Assembly (NCBI GenBank): GCA_031285295.1
Contig: JAITWK010000022.1
Span: 1-64,000, forward strand
Source: Deltaproteobacteria bacterium
Lineage (GTDB): Bacteria; Desulfobacterota; Desulfovibrionia; Desulfovibrionales; Desulfovibrionaceae
Direction of reading: 5' to 3'
DNA length: 64,000 bases
Positions 52,301 to 60,385 of the stretch are shown piece by piece; position 1 is the first letter of the stretch; every line of letters starts with the position of its first letter. Under the pieces are notes generated by a model. That model was not told where the DNA came from. It saw only the letters and a program-made list of their open reading frames with translations, and made no database searches. The translations under genes and the position numbers were made by a program.

Positions 52301-52931
52301 CAGCGGAAGAACGCACGGCCACCGGCACTTCGTCTTCGCCTGCCTCGCGGCAGATTTCGGCATAGCCGAAGCGCACCGCTTCATCGACTTCTTTCGGCAG
52401 TTCAACCGAAAGAATAGCCGCCTGCACCAGCACCGAGCGCTTACGCAGCTGGTCGATGCCTTCCGGCGAAGTGGCAAATCCGTCAACCACGTTGTTGACG
52501 AAAGAGCGCAATTTGATTTTGCCCTGCCCGTCAGCCGCTTTGGTAGAGGCTTCGTCACGAATAGTCTTGCCCAGAGTACGCACAAATTTTTGCAAAAATT
52601 CCGGGTCGCCGCTGATTTCCGGGTCTGTCCAGTCGATGCGTTTGTATTCCCGGTCCACAGCCGCCCGCACCAGGGCAGCGTTAAGCTGGCATTCGTCAAG
52701 AACTTTGTGGAAAGCTATGGACGATACGGCCCGGAATTGCGGTGCGCGGATGCCCGGCACCTGACTGATAATCGCGGTGTTGTAGTTTTTGCCGCCCACC
52801 AGCAGCTCGGCATCCTCGCCGATAGCAACAATCTCCGCGCCGTTAAGAATCAATTTCCCGGTCAATTCCGCAGACTCGGCCATACCGTTGGATGTCGCCG
52901 TTTGAGGTTTGTCGAGTTTTGCTTTGGCCAT
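49353..52931 (-). CDS. large PEP synthase-like (pyruvate, water dikinase family) protein
   Basis: The 1192-aa protein has the dikinase layout: an N-terminal nucleotide-binding part (VAVRSSAAGEDSRKKAFAGL, YGLGEAVVGGMVTPDKYYV), the phospho-His swivel domain with VGGDTSHAAITSRELGIPAV (His530), and the C-terminal PEP barrel (RAEFMLGNISVHPSAL, FSIGSNDMTQMVLATDRDNA, VGFCGQGVSN). E. coli PpsA has 792 residues. Here an extra helical block of roughly 200 residues lies inside the C-terminal half, plus a long tail. ATG 52931 follows GAGGAG. Downstream of pyc and birA, it fits conversion of pyruvate to PEP; this enlarged form may differ. Confidence 0.85.
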   Translation of the reverse strand: MAKAKLDKPQTATSNGMAESAELTGKLILNGAEIVAIGEDAELLVGGKNYNTAIISQVPGIRAPQFRAVSSIAFHKVLDECQLNAALVRAAVDREYKRIDWTDPEISGDPEFLQKFVRTLGKTIRDEASTKAADGQGKIKLRSFVNNVVDGFATSPEGIDQLRKRSVLVQAAILSVELPKEVDEAVRFGYAEICREAGEDEVPVAVRSSAAGEDSRKKAFAGLQDTYLNMNGPDQVVTAYHWDCASAYNLRSMTYRREAILDAIAKGEEVGDESIVAKAKQEWAIENTSLSVCLMRMINPMISGTAFSADTATGCRGTTRNDLVSIDVSYGLGEAVVGGMVTPDKYYVFQRDDGQEVVIRQMGCKDIKIVYEQGGGTKKVEVPDQEIYRWALSLSQAEKVARGVRGISKAYGGMIMDSEFCIDANDELWFVQARPETRWNEEFELHPHTIFMRRKEVDEKYLQNAEVMLTGNGASRGAGQGTVRFLRSALELNKINKGDILAAERTDPDMVPGMRLASAILADVGGDTSHAAITSRELGIPAVIGIQRLEALRALDGAEITVDGTSGRAYKGLLPLKDVGGEMDLSKLSENKTKVGLILADVNQAMFLSRLRNHKDFEVGLLRAEFMLGNISVHPSALAAYDSGELERDVNAHLQVLEEELSKTLRAQFNAGLISGKLRLREYIGYITGLVAEIEELSGQEMRGAEQAWQTQRKLRELEFRLDEYVSRAALNLDVLSTCADLNEHVRIIYGYDEELAGLPGNSPENVSRRSEIEAEVKAVVERVSKLPFVQETLNEIRTLRSDVAMRNGMDKEIEGVQCIPERIRALIRSRGYRSGKEHYVQTLAQGLALFCMAFYGRDIIYRTTDFKSNEYRNLLGGKLYEQYEDNPMLGWRGVSRNLSDWELEAFKLARDVYGGRNLHIMLPFVRTLEEARSMRRYLEQVHKLKSGQDGLKIIQMSEIPSNAILAKEFIEEFDGFSIGSNDMTQMVLATDRDNASLQHIYDEEDPAVVWAILSTIFTGLRLGKKVGFCGQGVSNSLIIRGLVTIAGISSASVVPDTYYQTKLDVRALEDQNIPTSQLGAWLKEQHLAKLKRIMEREGYGHILKKYTKPEELMEWYEGELWRLQESLRENLENTKESFYRQEMERFRSIFHKPAIYSAWNWEQTVLDALHQAGFANFDEQAVALAKYQGKL

Positions 52932-52993
52932 CGGGTACTCCTCGCGCTCAAAATTAAGTTTGATCATAGTTTAGTTTGGAAAATGAATCTTTA

Positions 52994-53012
52994 ATTCATT
53001 ATTATCATTAAC
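52994..53012 (-). promoter_or_regulatory. Fur-box-like sequence upstream of the ppsA-like gene
   Basis: On the minus strand it reads GTTAATGATAATAATGAAT, matching 14 of 19 positions of the classic Fur box and sharing AATGATAATAAT with the site at 9575. It overlaps a possible -35 (TTGATT) region, 60-80 bases before the start codon. Confidence 0.42.
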
Positions 53013-53038
53013 GCCAATCAAGGTCGAGTAAAACAGGC

Positions 53039-56000
53039 CTAAATCTCGCGACCACAGAACGGACAGAAGCTGAACGAATCGGAAGCCAGCGGCTTGCCGC
53101 AATCCCCATTGGGGCAACGGAACGGCACCGGGCCGAGTTCCACCAGCAATTCACCTTCACGCACCGGGATCATTTTTTTGTTGGCCTTGTAATCAGCTGT
53201 TTTAAGAATACGGACCACCTGCCCGTCAACCGGCGAAAACACGGCCTTTTCCTGCTTCATAATCGAGATGTTGAAAATCTCCTGGCCTTTTTTAACAATG
53301 TCGCCGGTCTTGATATACATGACCCAGAGATCACCGTTGCTGGGCGAAGGGATATGGTATTCGTTACGCGGATCGGCCAGGGTGATGTTGCTTTCAACGT
53401 TGCCTGCGGCCTGTCTCACCTTGACTTCACAGCTCATGAATTCGGAGTCCAGCACATAACGCACCACGGAAACGCCGCGTTCGTCCGGCGGCTGGATGCG
53501 CAGCAGATGGAAGGTATGCGGCTTGCCACGGCTGTCGTTGAAACTTATGTCGCACCCGTCCTCAACGCCCTCAAACCACACATCCAGAGGCAGACAGTTG
53601 GGATCCCCGAATTTCTGCTTGAATTCGATGGTCTTCACGGCGTCGCCCGGATGGTTCAGATACATGAGGAATTCGTCATCAGTCGGCTCACGGTTAATCA
53701 GGCCCTTCAAAGCTTGCAGTTCGGCATCGAAATCCGTTTCCGGCAGTTTATCCAGCGGCGAGGTTTCAGTCCTTCTGGCCAGAGCGTTTTTCCACTCGCT
53801 CTGGAAGGCGCTGCGATAAACCCAATCCGGCGGAAAACCCAGCGGAAGCTTGCCGAACTTGCCAAGCAGCAAATCCCGGAAAGCGTCGTTGCAGTCGCGG
53901 TAAATCATCAGGCGATCCTGCTTGAGTTCTTCGGAAAGATCGGCCTCGCTCTGCCCGGCCACGGCTTCCAGTACCCGCAAAAGACGGCGTACTTCTTCCT
54001 CGCCGCCGCGCTTGTAAGCGCTGGTCACGCCCAAAAAGGCGGTATTCCAGGTGATTTGCGATCCGGGAGTCACGTCGTGATAGAAAACAATCTGGCGCGT
54101 ACCGGCAAGAAAACGCAGCATGTAAGGCAAAAGCTTGATATAGCCCTGCTTGAGCGCCCCTTCCTGCGAAGATGAGGTTGCGCCGCCCGGCATGCCGTGT
54201 TCACGCGCTTCAAAATCCACGCCCTGAAAGTAGGGAGCCGTATAGCGATCATAATGCGGGACAACCTGCTTGAGCACAAAATTGCACTTGCGGATCATCT
54301 CCTTGTCCAGACTGGTCTTGAGCCCCTGTTCTTCCATGTAGGCGGCGGTGGAAAGCACCTCCCCCTGACCGTACCAGCGGGTGGCGGCGGCGATGGAAGT
54401 ATCCACAATATGCGCTCCGGCCTTGGCCGCCGCCGCGCAGGCAGGCACAAAATGCCCATCGGTGTAGTGGCGGTGATAGTGCAGCACCAGCCTGGGCCAG
54501 CGCGTGCGCAGGGCCGTGACCAGTTCGGTCATAAAGGAGGCCGGGCAAACGCCCGCCATATCCTTGAGGCCGAGAATGATGCTTTCGCTGGCCTTTTCCT
54601 GACTCAAACCGCTCAAATCGGCGCACATGTCGAGTATGGCTCCGGCCACTTCCAGATAATGCTGGACCGTGAAGACCGGAGTATAGCTCAGCGAGATGGC
54701 CGGTTCGAAGACGCGGGTGGGCGTGTTCAGCACCACTTCGGCAAAGGGTCGCATATTTTCGACATGGTTAAGGAAGTCGAAACAGCGGATAATGTGATAA
54801 TCCTCGCAGACCGACTCGGCGGTGCGGCGCATCAGGTTGCGCGGCTGCGGCTTGTAGCCCAGGACGTTGGTGGAGCGGATCAAAATCTGCTTCAGGGTCT
54901 TGGGCGCGAAAACGTTCCAGGCTCTGGCCTCGGCAAAGGGATCGGTCATGTTGGCCAGCATATCAACGTGGAAATGCGCGCCGCCGCCGTTCTCCAGCGA
55001 GAAGAAGTTGCAGTTGTCCAGATAAGGCCCGATCAAGGCATCTTCAGCCAGGCGGAAACGGTTGCCGCTGTTGGACTGGGTGTTGTCGCGGCAAGTGGTG
55101 TCGGTAAAATGAATGGTCCCGGAATCGCGAACGTAATCCAGCAACGCGCGGCGGTCGTCTTTGGGGTAAGGCGAACGCCGCTGCTCGATTTCTTTATCGA
55201 TGGAAGGCAGCACCGGGTTATAGGCGGGCAGGCGCGGAGTATCAACCGTGCGGTATTCGCCAAGCTGCACATAGGGGTTGTAGCCCTTGGCCGAAATTTC
55301 CGCCACCAGGCGCGAAAGGCGCTCGGCTTCCGGGGCCAGATCGGTATAATTAAGCAATTCAGGGTGCTTGGGAATGAACGAAGTGTCAAATTGGCCCCGA
55401 ATGAAATCCTGATCCCGAAGCACCTGGCGGAAGAAAGGAATGGTAGTTTTGACGCCGCCCACCATGTATTCCTTGAGGGCACGCTTCATGATGCTCACGA
55501 CCTTTTCCCAGCCATCGCCGTAGGCAATCAGCAGGGAGCCAGCCGAATCGTAGTTGGAAGGAAACTCGTAACCGGCGCTCATGTTGGAATCAAGACGCAC
55601 GCCGGGGCCGCCGGGTGAAACGTAGCGCAGGATGGTTCCGGCGTTCGGATCGAAATTCTTTTGCGGATCTTCGCAGTTGATGCGCACCTGCATGGCGGTG
55701 TGCGTAGCCCTGGTGTTGGTTTCGGTAAAGCGCAACTGCGAGCCGAAGGCAATGGCAATCTGCTCTTCCACCAGGTCGATGCCGTAACGGGCTTCGGTGA
55801 TGCCGTGCTCCACCTGCAAGCGGGTGTTCACTTCAATCAGGTAGGGGCTGCCATCATCGGTGACCAAAAATTCCACGGTACAAACCGAATAGTAGCCCAC
55901 GTTACGCACCAGGGTGCGGGCATAATCCTTAAGGCGTTCGCGCAGTTGCGGCGTAACGCCGGGCCAGGGCGAAGGCGTGATTTCAATAAGCTTCTGGTTG

Positions 56001-56725
56001 TTGCGCTGTACCGAGCAGTCACGCTCGTCAAAAGCGAAAACATTGCCGTACATGTCGGCGATAACCTGAATTTCAATGTGACGCACATTGGTTAGAAAGC
56101 GCTCCACATAAACTCTGGGGTTGCCGAAAGAGGCCTGGGCCATGGTGGAGGCTTTGAAGAAAGCGTTTTCCAGTTCCTCGTCGCAAGTTACCTGAAAAAT
56201 GCCGCGCCCGCCGCCGCCACCCTCGGCCTTGAGCATGATCGGGTAGCCGATTTCACGGGCTACCACGCGGGCGGCCTCAACTTCCACAGCACCGTCAGAA
56301 CCCGGCACCACAGGGATGCCCAGCTTTTTGGCCAGAACGCGCACCTGCACCTTGTTGCCCAACAAACGCATGGCTTCGGGCGTGGAGCCGATAAATACGA
56401 TACCGGCATCCTTGCACATGGCCGGGTAGTTGTCATCCTCGGAGGCGAACCCCCAACCGGGGTGGATACCCACCACACCGCGCTGCTTGGCCAGGTTGAT
56501 GATCAGTTCCAAATCCAGATAAGCTCTGGGATCGGCTCCAAGCAGCAGCAGTTCCTGAGCCGCCGAAGCAGCCGGAGCGGTTTTATCCACATCGGTGGCG
56601 GTCATAATCGCCACCGCGTTGATCCTCTCCCGCACCGAGCGGCAAATGCGCCTGGCCGGAATGCCCCGGTTGGTTACCAGAATCGGCTTGTCTTTAAGCT
56701 CTTTCAAAACCTGTTCAAATGTTTT
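53039..56725 (-). CDS. pyc: pyruvate carboxylase with C-terminal zinc ribbon
   Basis: Biotin enzyme making oxaloacetate from pyruvate (1228 aa from ATG 56725). The biotin carboxylase domain shows NRGIPARRICRSV, GIHPGWGFASEDD, LKAEGGGGGRGIF and EVNTRLQVEHGITE. The carboxyltransferase domain starts around FTDTTCRDNTQSNSGNRF. The biotinyl domain carries Lys1157 in ISIMKQEKAVFSP, unusual in having MKQ instead of MKM. After it, a short extension ends in CPNGDCGKPL...CPFCGREI, a four-cysteine zinc-ribbon-like tail not standard for this enzyme. The ribosome site is weak; a TTG extension to 56773 is less likely. birA lies directly upstream. Confidence 0.93.
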   Translation of the reverse strand, partial: KTFEQVLKELKDKPILVTNRGIPARRICRSVRERINAVAIMTATDVDKTAPAASAAQELLLLGADPRAYLDLELIINLAKQRGVVGIHPGWGFASEDDNYPAMCKDAGIVFIGSTPEAMRLLGNKVQVRVLAKKLGIPVVPGSDGAVEVEAARVVAREIGYPIMLKAEGGGGGRGIFQVTCDEELENAFFKASTMAQASFGNPRVYVERFLTNVRHIEIQVIADMYGNVFAFDERDCSVQRNNQKLIEITPSPWPGVTPQLRERLKDYARTLVRNVGYYSVCTVEFLVTDDGSPYLIEVNTRLQVEHGITEARYGIDLVEEQIAIAFGSQLRFTETNTRATHTAMQVRINCEDPQKNFDPNAGTILRYVSPGGPGVRLDSNMSAGYEFPSNYDSAGSLLIAYGDGWEKVVSIMKRALKEYMVGGVKTTIPFFRQVLRDQDFIRGQFDTSFIPKHPELLNYTDLAPEAERLSRLVAEISAKGYNPYVQLGEYRTVDTPRLPAYNPVLPSIDKEIEQRRSPYPKDDRRALLDYVRDSGTIHFTDTTCRDNTQSNSGNRFRLAEDALIGPYLDNCNFFSLENGGGAHFHVDMLANMTDPFAEARAWNVFAPKTLKQILIRSTNVLGYKPQPRNLMRRTAESVCEDYHIIRCFDFLNHVENMRPFAEVVLNTPTRVFEPAISLSYTPVFTVQHYLEVAGAILDMCADLSGLSQEKASESIILGLKDMAGVCPASFMTELVTALRTRWPRLVLHYHRHYTDGHFVPACAAAAKAGAHIVDTSIAAATRWYGQGEVLSTAAYMEEQGLKTSLDKEMIRKCNFVLKQVVPHYDRYTAPYFQGVDFEAREHGMPGGATSSSQEGALKQGYIKLLPYMLRFLAGTRQIVFYHDVTPGSQITWNTAFLGVTSAYKRGGEEEVRRLLRVLEAVAGQSEADLSEELKQDRLMIYRDCNDAFRDLLLGKFGKLPLGFPPDWVYRSAFQSEWKNALARRTETSPLDKLPETDFDAELQALKGLINREPTDDEFLMYLNHPGDAVKTIEFKQKFGDPNCLPLDVWFEGVEDGCDISFNDSRGKPHTFHLLRIQPPDERGVSVVRYVLDSEFMSCEVKVRQAAGNVESNITLADPRNEYHIPSPSNGDLWVMYIKTGDIVKKGQEIFNISIMKQEKAVFSPVDGQVVRILKTADYKANKKMIPVREGELLVELGPVPFRCPNGDCGKPLASDSFSFCPFCGREI

Positions 56726-56802
56726 CATCGTTCGCACCGCGTTGTATTTAGATCGCCGGGAATTGGTCGGCAAATCTCATTGCTGTCCTGTAAAAATATA
56801 AA

Positions 56803-57750
56803 TCAGTAAATCGGCTTGATACTTCCGGAATAAAGCGAAAGTTCCCCCGGACCGTTCGAGGGCGTGGATCCATCAGGTCTGACAAGAAGGCGAAGACCAC
56901 CCAGCTCGGTCAGGCCCGCCAAAACGCCTGTAACAACCGAACCGTTTTCATAGTGGTCCCGCACTTGAACTTCCGAGCCTTTCCACAAAAGAAATTCTTC
57001 GGTTCGGCGCAGCAGTTCACACACAGAAGTTGTTGTAACCAATTGGTCATATAACAGAATCAAAGCGGACACAAGCTCAAGCCAAAGGGGGATCGGCTGA
57101 CGCGGTAAAAAGTTTTCAGGCAAAACAGCCGGTTGCAAAGCCGCATCTTCACGCAAAATATCGGTGTCTGGCCGCAGCGTACAGTTTAAACCCAATCCGG
57201 CCAACAAAATTCCGTTGCGCTCTTCAAGCAGCAGGCCGCCCAATTTTCCGGGCCGGCCGGATCGTCCCGCCCGCGCAACCGGATCCCCCCCCCATTCCGG
57301 TTGAACGGACGCTGGCTGGTCCGCTTCAAACAAAACCAGATCATTCGGCCATTTCAAGCACAGGGGCAGCCCCAAACCGACAAATGCCCGGATCAGCAAA
57401 AAAGCGGTGAGCAACGGGGCGGCCTCCTGCTTAAGAAAAAAATCCGGCAGGCGGAAGCTTACATAAAGATTGCCGGCCGGTGAGTACCAGGGACGCCTAA
57501 GCTGCCCTCTGCCGCCGGTCTGACGCAGGGCCAGCACACTCCCCCAAACCGGCAGCGAACCCGCTGCGCACAAATCCCAGGCCAGATCAAAAGTGGAAGA
57601 ACATTCGTCGCAGACAAAAACATCCGCCGTTGCATCTTTCCCGGCTTTCAGCATCTGCAACCCTTGCACAGCGGATCCCCGCGCACCCGATGAAATCTGC
57701 GAATTCAACAGGCCCTGCGAGCGTGGCAAGCCATCTTGTTTTTTACCCAT
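56803..57750 (-). CDS. birA: biotin-protein ligase
   Basis: Attaches biotin to the carboxylase encoded just downstream. The 315-aa protein shows ECSSTFDLAWDLCAAGSLPV, the variant biotin loop QTGGRGQLRRPWYSPAGNLY, the KWPNDLV motif with KLGGLLLEER, LLAGLGLNC and a C-terminal SH3-like part (EVQVRDHYENGSVVTGVLAG). No N-terminal helix-turn-helix is seen, so it is probably a ligase without repressor function. A G/R/P-rich insert precedes KLGGLLLEE. ATG 57750 is used; ATG 57771 would overlap the divergent CCA gene start. Confidence 0.9.
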   Translation of the reverse strand: MGKKQDGLPRSQGLLNSQISSGARGSAVQGLQMLKAGKDATADVFVCDECSSTFDLAWDLCAAGSLPVWGSVLALRQTGGRGQLRRPWYSPAGNLYVSFRLPDFFLKQEAAPLLTAFLLIRAFVGLGLPLCLKWPNDLVLFEADQPASVQPEWGGDPVARAGRSGRPGKLGGLLLEERNGILLAGLGLNCTLRPDTDILREDAALQPAVLPENFLPRQPIPLWLELVSALILLYDQLVTTTSVCELLRRTEEFLLWKGSEVQVRDHYENGSVVTGVLAGLTELGGLRLLVRPDGSTPSNGPGELSLYSGSIKPIY

Positions 57751-57769
57751 GTTATGGTAATCCTCGTAC

Positions 57770-59011
57770 ATGAAATATTATCTGGCTGGCGGCGCGGTAC
57801 GCAATCTGCTGCTTGGCATCAAACCAGCGGATCTGGACTTTGCCTTCAATGGCAGCGAACAGGAATTTATAGCCTTGAACCCGCTGGCACGCAAGCTCGG
57901 TGGCGGCCCGGCCCTTTTGCTGGGCCGGAACGAATACTCCCCTTTGCGCGGCGAGGATCTGACCGAAGATCTCCGCAAACGCGATTTTACCATCAACGCC
58001 CTGTTGCTGGATGAAAACGGCGTCCTGCACATGCACCCGGACGCTCTGCGCGACCTGAAAGCCGGTTGTCTGGAGGCGGCCTCCGAAGATGCGCTGACCG
58101 AAGATCCATTGCGGGTTTTTCGGGCGGCTCGCTTCAGCGCGGTTTTTCCGGAGTTGCGCGTCTCTGAACATTGCCGGAATTTGCTACGTGAAAGCGCAAG
58201 CCTGGAAGCTTTTCGAAATATCGCCGCCGAGCGGGTAGGCCAGGAATGCCTGAAAGCCCTTAGCGGGCCCTGCCCCGGCAATTTTTTGCGTCTGCTGGGG
58301 GAAACCGGCACGCTCACCCACTGGTTCAAGGAATTTTCCGGAGCTTCCGGTATTCCGGCTGGCCCGGTGCCCTATCACAACACCGATGTGCTTGAGCACA
58401 CAGCCCAAATAATGGACAGCACCGCCGCCGGGTTTGATAGCTGGCGGGCGGGCTTTGGGGTGCTTCATGAACGGGAAGCAGCCGAACATATAGAACAAGT
58501 CCGGCAAGCAGAACAAGCCGCGTACGCGGAAATCCGGCAACTAAGCGCCTGGATGGCGCTTTGTCACGATCTGGGCAAGACCGGTACACCCGCTGAAATT
58601 TTGCCGCATCATTACAAGCATGAATTGCGCGGCATGAAGCTGGCTTCGGCCCTGGCCCTGCGCCTGCGTCTGCCGGAGCGCTTCCGGCTGGCCGGGGTTC
58701 TGGCTTCCAAACTGCACATGAAGGCCGGGGTGTACTTTAACCTGCGGCCCGGCACACGGGTGGACTTATTGATGGAAGTCCATGCTCGCAAGCTGATCAT
58801 CCCCCTGTTTCTGCTGGCTCAGGCCGACTCAGGCAACAATGCCCTGCTTGGGGCTGCCTGTGCCGAACTCGAAATGATTAAAGAGGTAAAACTACCAAAC
58901 AATCTGAAAAATCAGGGAAAAATATCCGGACAGCGACTGCGGGAATTGCGCTGCCAGCGGCTTGGCAAACTGAGTGAACAGTGTTTTAGTGCGCCGGCAT
59001 GGAATGACTGA
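57770..59011 (+). CDS. cca: CCA-adding tRNA nucleotidyltransferase
   Basis: Adds or repairs the CCA end of tRNAs. The 413-aa protein has the nucleotidyltransferase signature YYLAGGAVRNLLLG with DLDFAF, the RRDFTIN-like RKRDFTINALLLDENG, DPLRVFRAARFSA, and a C-terminal HD domain (NTDVLEHTAQIM, MALCHDLGKTG). The domain set matches the bacterial type with HD phosphohydrolase. It is divergent from birA, with start codons nearly touching, so the promoters must overlap. tRNA-Leu in this window already encodes CCA, so repair is a likely role. Confidence 0.92.
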   Translation: MKYYLAGGAVRNLLLGIKPADLDFAFNGSEQEFIALNPLARKLGGGPALLLGRNEYSPLRGEDLTEDLRKRDFTINALLLDENGVLHMHPDALRDLKAGCLEAASEDALTEDPLRVFRAARFSAVFPELRVSEHCRNLLRESASLEAFRNIAAERVGQECLKALSGPCPGNFLRLLGETGTLTHWFKEFSGASGIPAGPVPYHNTDVLEHTAQIMDSTAAGFDSWRAGFGVLHEREAAEHIEQVRQAEQAAYAEIRQLSAWMALCHDLGKTGTPAEILPHHYKHELRGMKLASALALRLRLPERFRLAGVLASKLHMKAGVYFNLRPGTRVDLLMEVHARKLIIPLFLLAQADSGNNALLGAACAELEMIKEVKLPNNLKNQGKISGQRLRELRCQRLGKLSEQCFSAPAWND

Positions 59012-59143
59012 ACAAGTTTACTAAAAAAACAAAGATTCCATTTTTTTTTAGGTATTGATCTAAAGGTTTTTTTAGCCTATCTTCAATGCGCCTGTTTTAT
59101 TGTATTATCCTACATTACTGTTTAACCCACATGGAGCAGTTTT

Positions 59144-60229
59144 ATGAACATTCGTTACGAATTGCTTGACCCGTCCAAACAAATGAAGCCTTATGAAAAG
59201 GCGCCCGCCTTCGGCGTTGGCCGCACCAGCCACATGTTTGTGGCCGAGTTCGACGACGGCGAATGGCATGACGCCCGCATCGTGCCTTACGGCCCGCTGC
59301 CGATCATGCCGGGCGCCATCTGCCTGCACTATGGCCAGACTTTGTTTGAAGGCGCTAAAGCGTTCAACCATCCCGATGGCGAACTGTATCTCTGGCGCTT
59401 TGAAATGAACGCCGAGCGTGTGAACAAATCCGCCGACGTTATCTGCATGCAGAACATCCCGGTTGAATTGCAGGTTGAAGGCTGCATGCGCCTGCTGGAC
59501 GTGGATCGCTACATGACCCCCAATCAGCCCGAATCCTCCATGTACATCCGTCCGTTCATGATCGGCACGCAGGACTCCCTGGGCATCAAAAGCTCCAACA
59601 AGTACACCTATGTGATCATGCTCTCTCCGGCTGGCCCCTACTATGCTGACGGCTTCAACAAGGCTACCACCCTGCTGATCTCCTCCAAGTACCACCGCGC
59701 CGTGCACGGCGGCACCGGCAACTCCAAGACCGGCGGCAACTACGCTGCTTCGCTGCGCCCGTACTACTACGCCCACGAACAGGGCGCCGACCAGGTACTC
59801 TACCTTGACGCCAGCAACGAATACATCGAAGAAGCCGGCGGCATGAACCACTACCACGTTCTGAAAGACGGCACCTTCATCATCCCGGCTTTCAACGACA
59901 GCATCCTGCACTCCATCACCTCCAGAACGGTCATGGAACTGGCCGCCATGGGCAAGGTCAAGGCCCGTCAGGAACGCATCCGCGTGAAAGACTTCATCGC
60001 CGACATCAAGAACGGCAACATCATCGAAGCCGGCGCCCTTGGCACCGCTGCGGTTATCAGCCCCAACGGCACCTACATTTTTGACGACGGCACCCCGCCC
60101 ATCACCGTGGCTGACGGCAAGGTCGGCAAATACAGCCGCCAGCTCTACGAACTGTACAGCGGCATGCAGACCGGCAAAATCCCCGCCCCCGAAGGCTGGA
60201 GCAAAAAGGTCGAACACTACAAGAAGTAG
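59144..60229 (+). CDS. ilvE: branched-chain amino-acid aminotransferase
   Basis: PLP enzyme (fold type IV, 361 aa) for valine, leucine and isoleucine. Motifs include PGAICLHYGQTLFEGAKAF, MYIRPFMIGTQDSLGI, the PLP lysine K195 in GNSKTGGNYAAS, SNEYIEEAGGMNHYHVLKDG and EAGALGTAAVISP. GGAG precedes the ATG and codon use looks like that of a highly expressed gene. The 130-base upstream region has a 10-base inverted repeat (59021-59030 with 59066-59075) and a possible -10 TATTAT near 59103. Confidence 0.95.
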   Translation: MNIRYELLDPSKQMKPYEKAPAFGVGRTSHMFVAEFDDGEWHDARIVPYGPLPIMPGAICLHYGQTLFEGAKAFNHPDGELYLWRFEMNAERVNKSADVICMQNIPVELQVEGCMRLLDVDRYMTPNQPESSMYIRPFMIGTQDSLGIKSSNKYTYVIMLSPAGPYYADGFNKATTLLISSKYHRAVHGGTGNSKTGGNYAASLRPYYYAHEQGADQVLYLDASNEYIEEAGGMNHYHVLKDGTFIIPAFNDSILHSITSRTVMELAAMGKVKARQERIRVKDFIADIKNGNIIEAGALGTAAVISPNGTYIFDDGTPPITVADGKVGKYSRQLYELYSGMQTGKIPAPEGWSKKVEHYKK

Positions 60230-60255
60230 TCTGCATTAAGGCTTTTGCTATTATC

Positions 60256-60284
60256 AAGGCCGCTTTCTTCGGAAGGCGGCCTTT
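60256..60284 (+). terminator. terminator after ilvE
   Basis: AAGGCCGC pairs with GCGGCCTT around an 11-base loop, followed by TTCT. It lies 26 bases past the ilvE stop. Confidence 0.85.
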
Positions 60285-60310
60285 TCTGCAAAAAAAAATT
60301 TGCCTTTCTC

Positions 60311-60336
60311 GCCTGACGGCAAACAGAGGTACTACC
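60311..60336 (-). repeat. dispersed intergenic repeat, copy 5 (short)
   Basis: On the minus strand GGTAGTACCTCTGTTTGCCG then TCAGGC matches the family but lacks the ATACTGCG middle. It is between ilvE and the radical SAM gene. Confidence 0.65.
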
Positions 60337-60385
60337 AGTTTTGCTAAAAGTGTGATAATGTTAGCAAATAACGTCTGGAGGTCAT

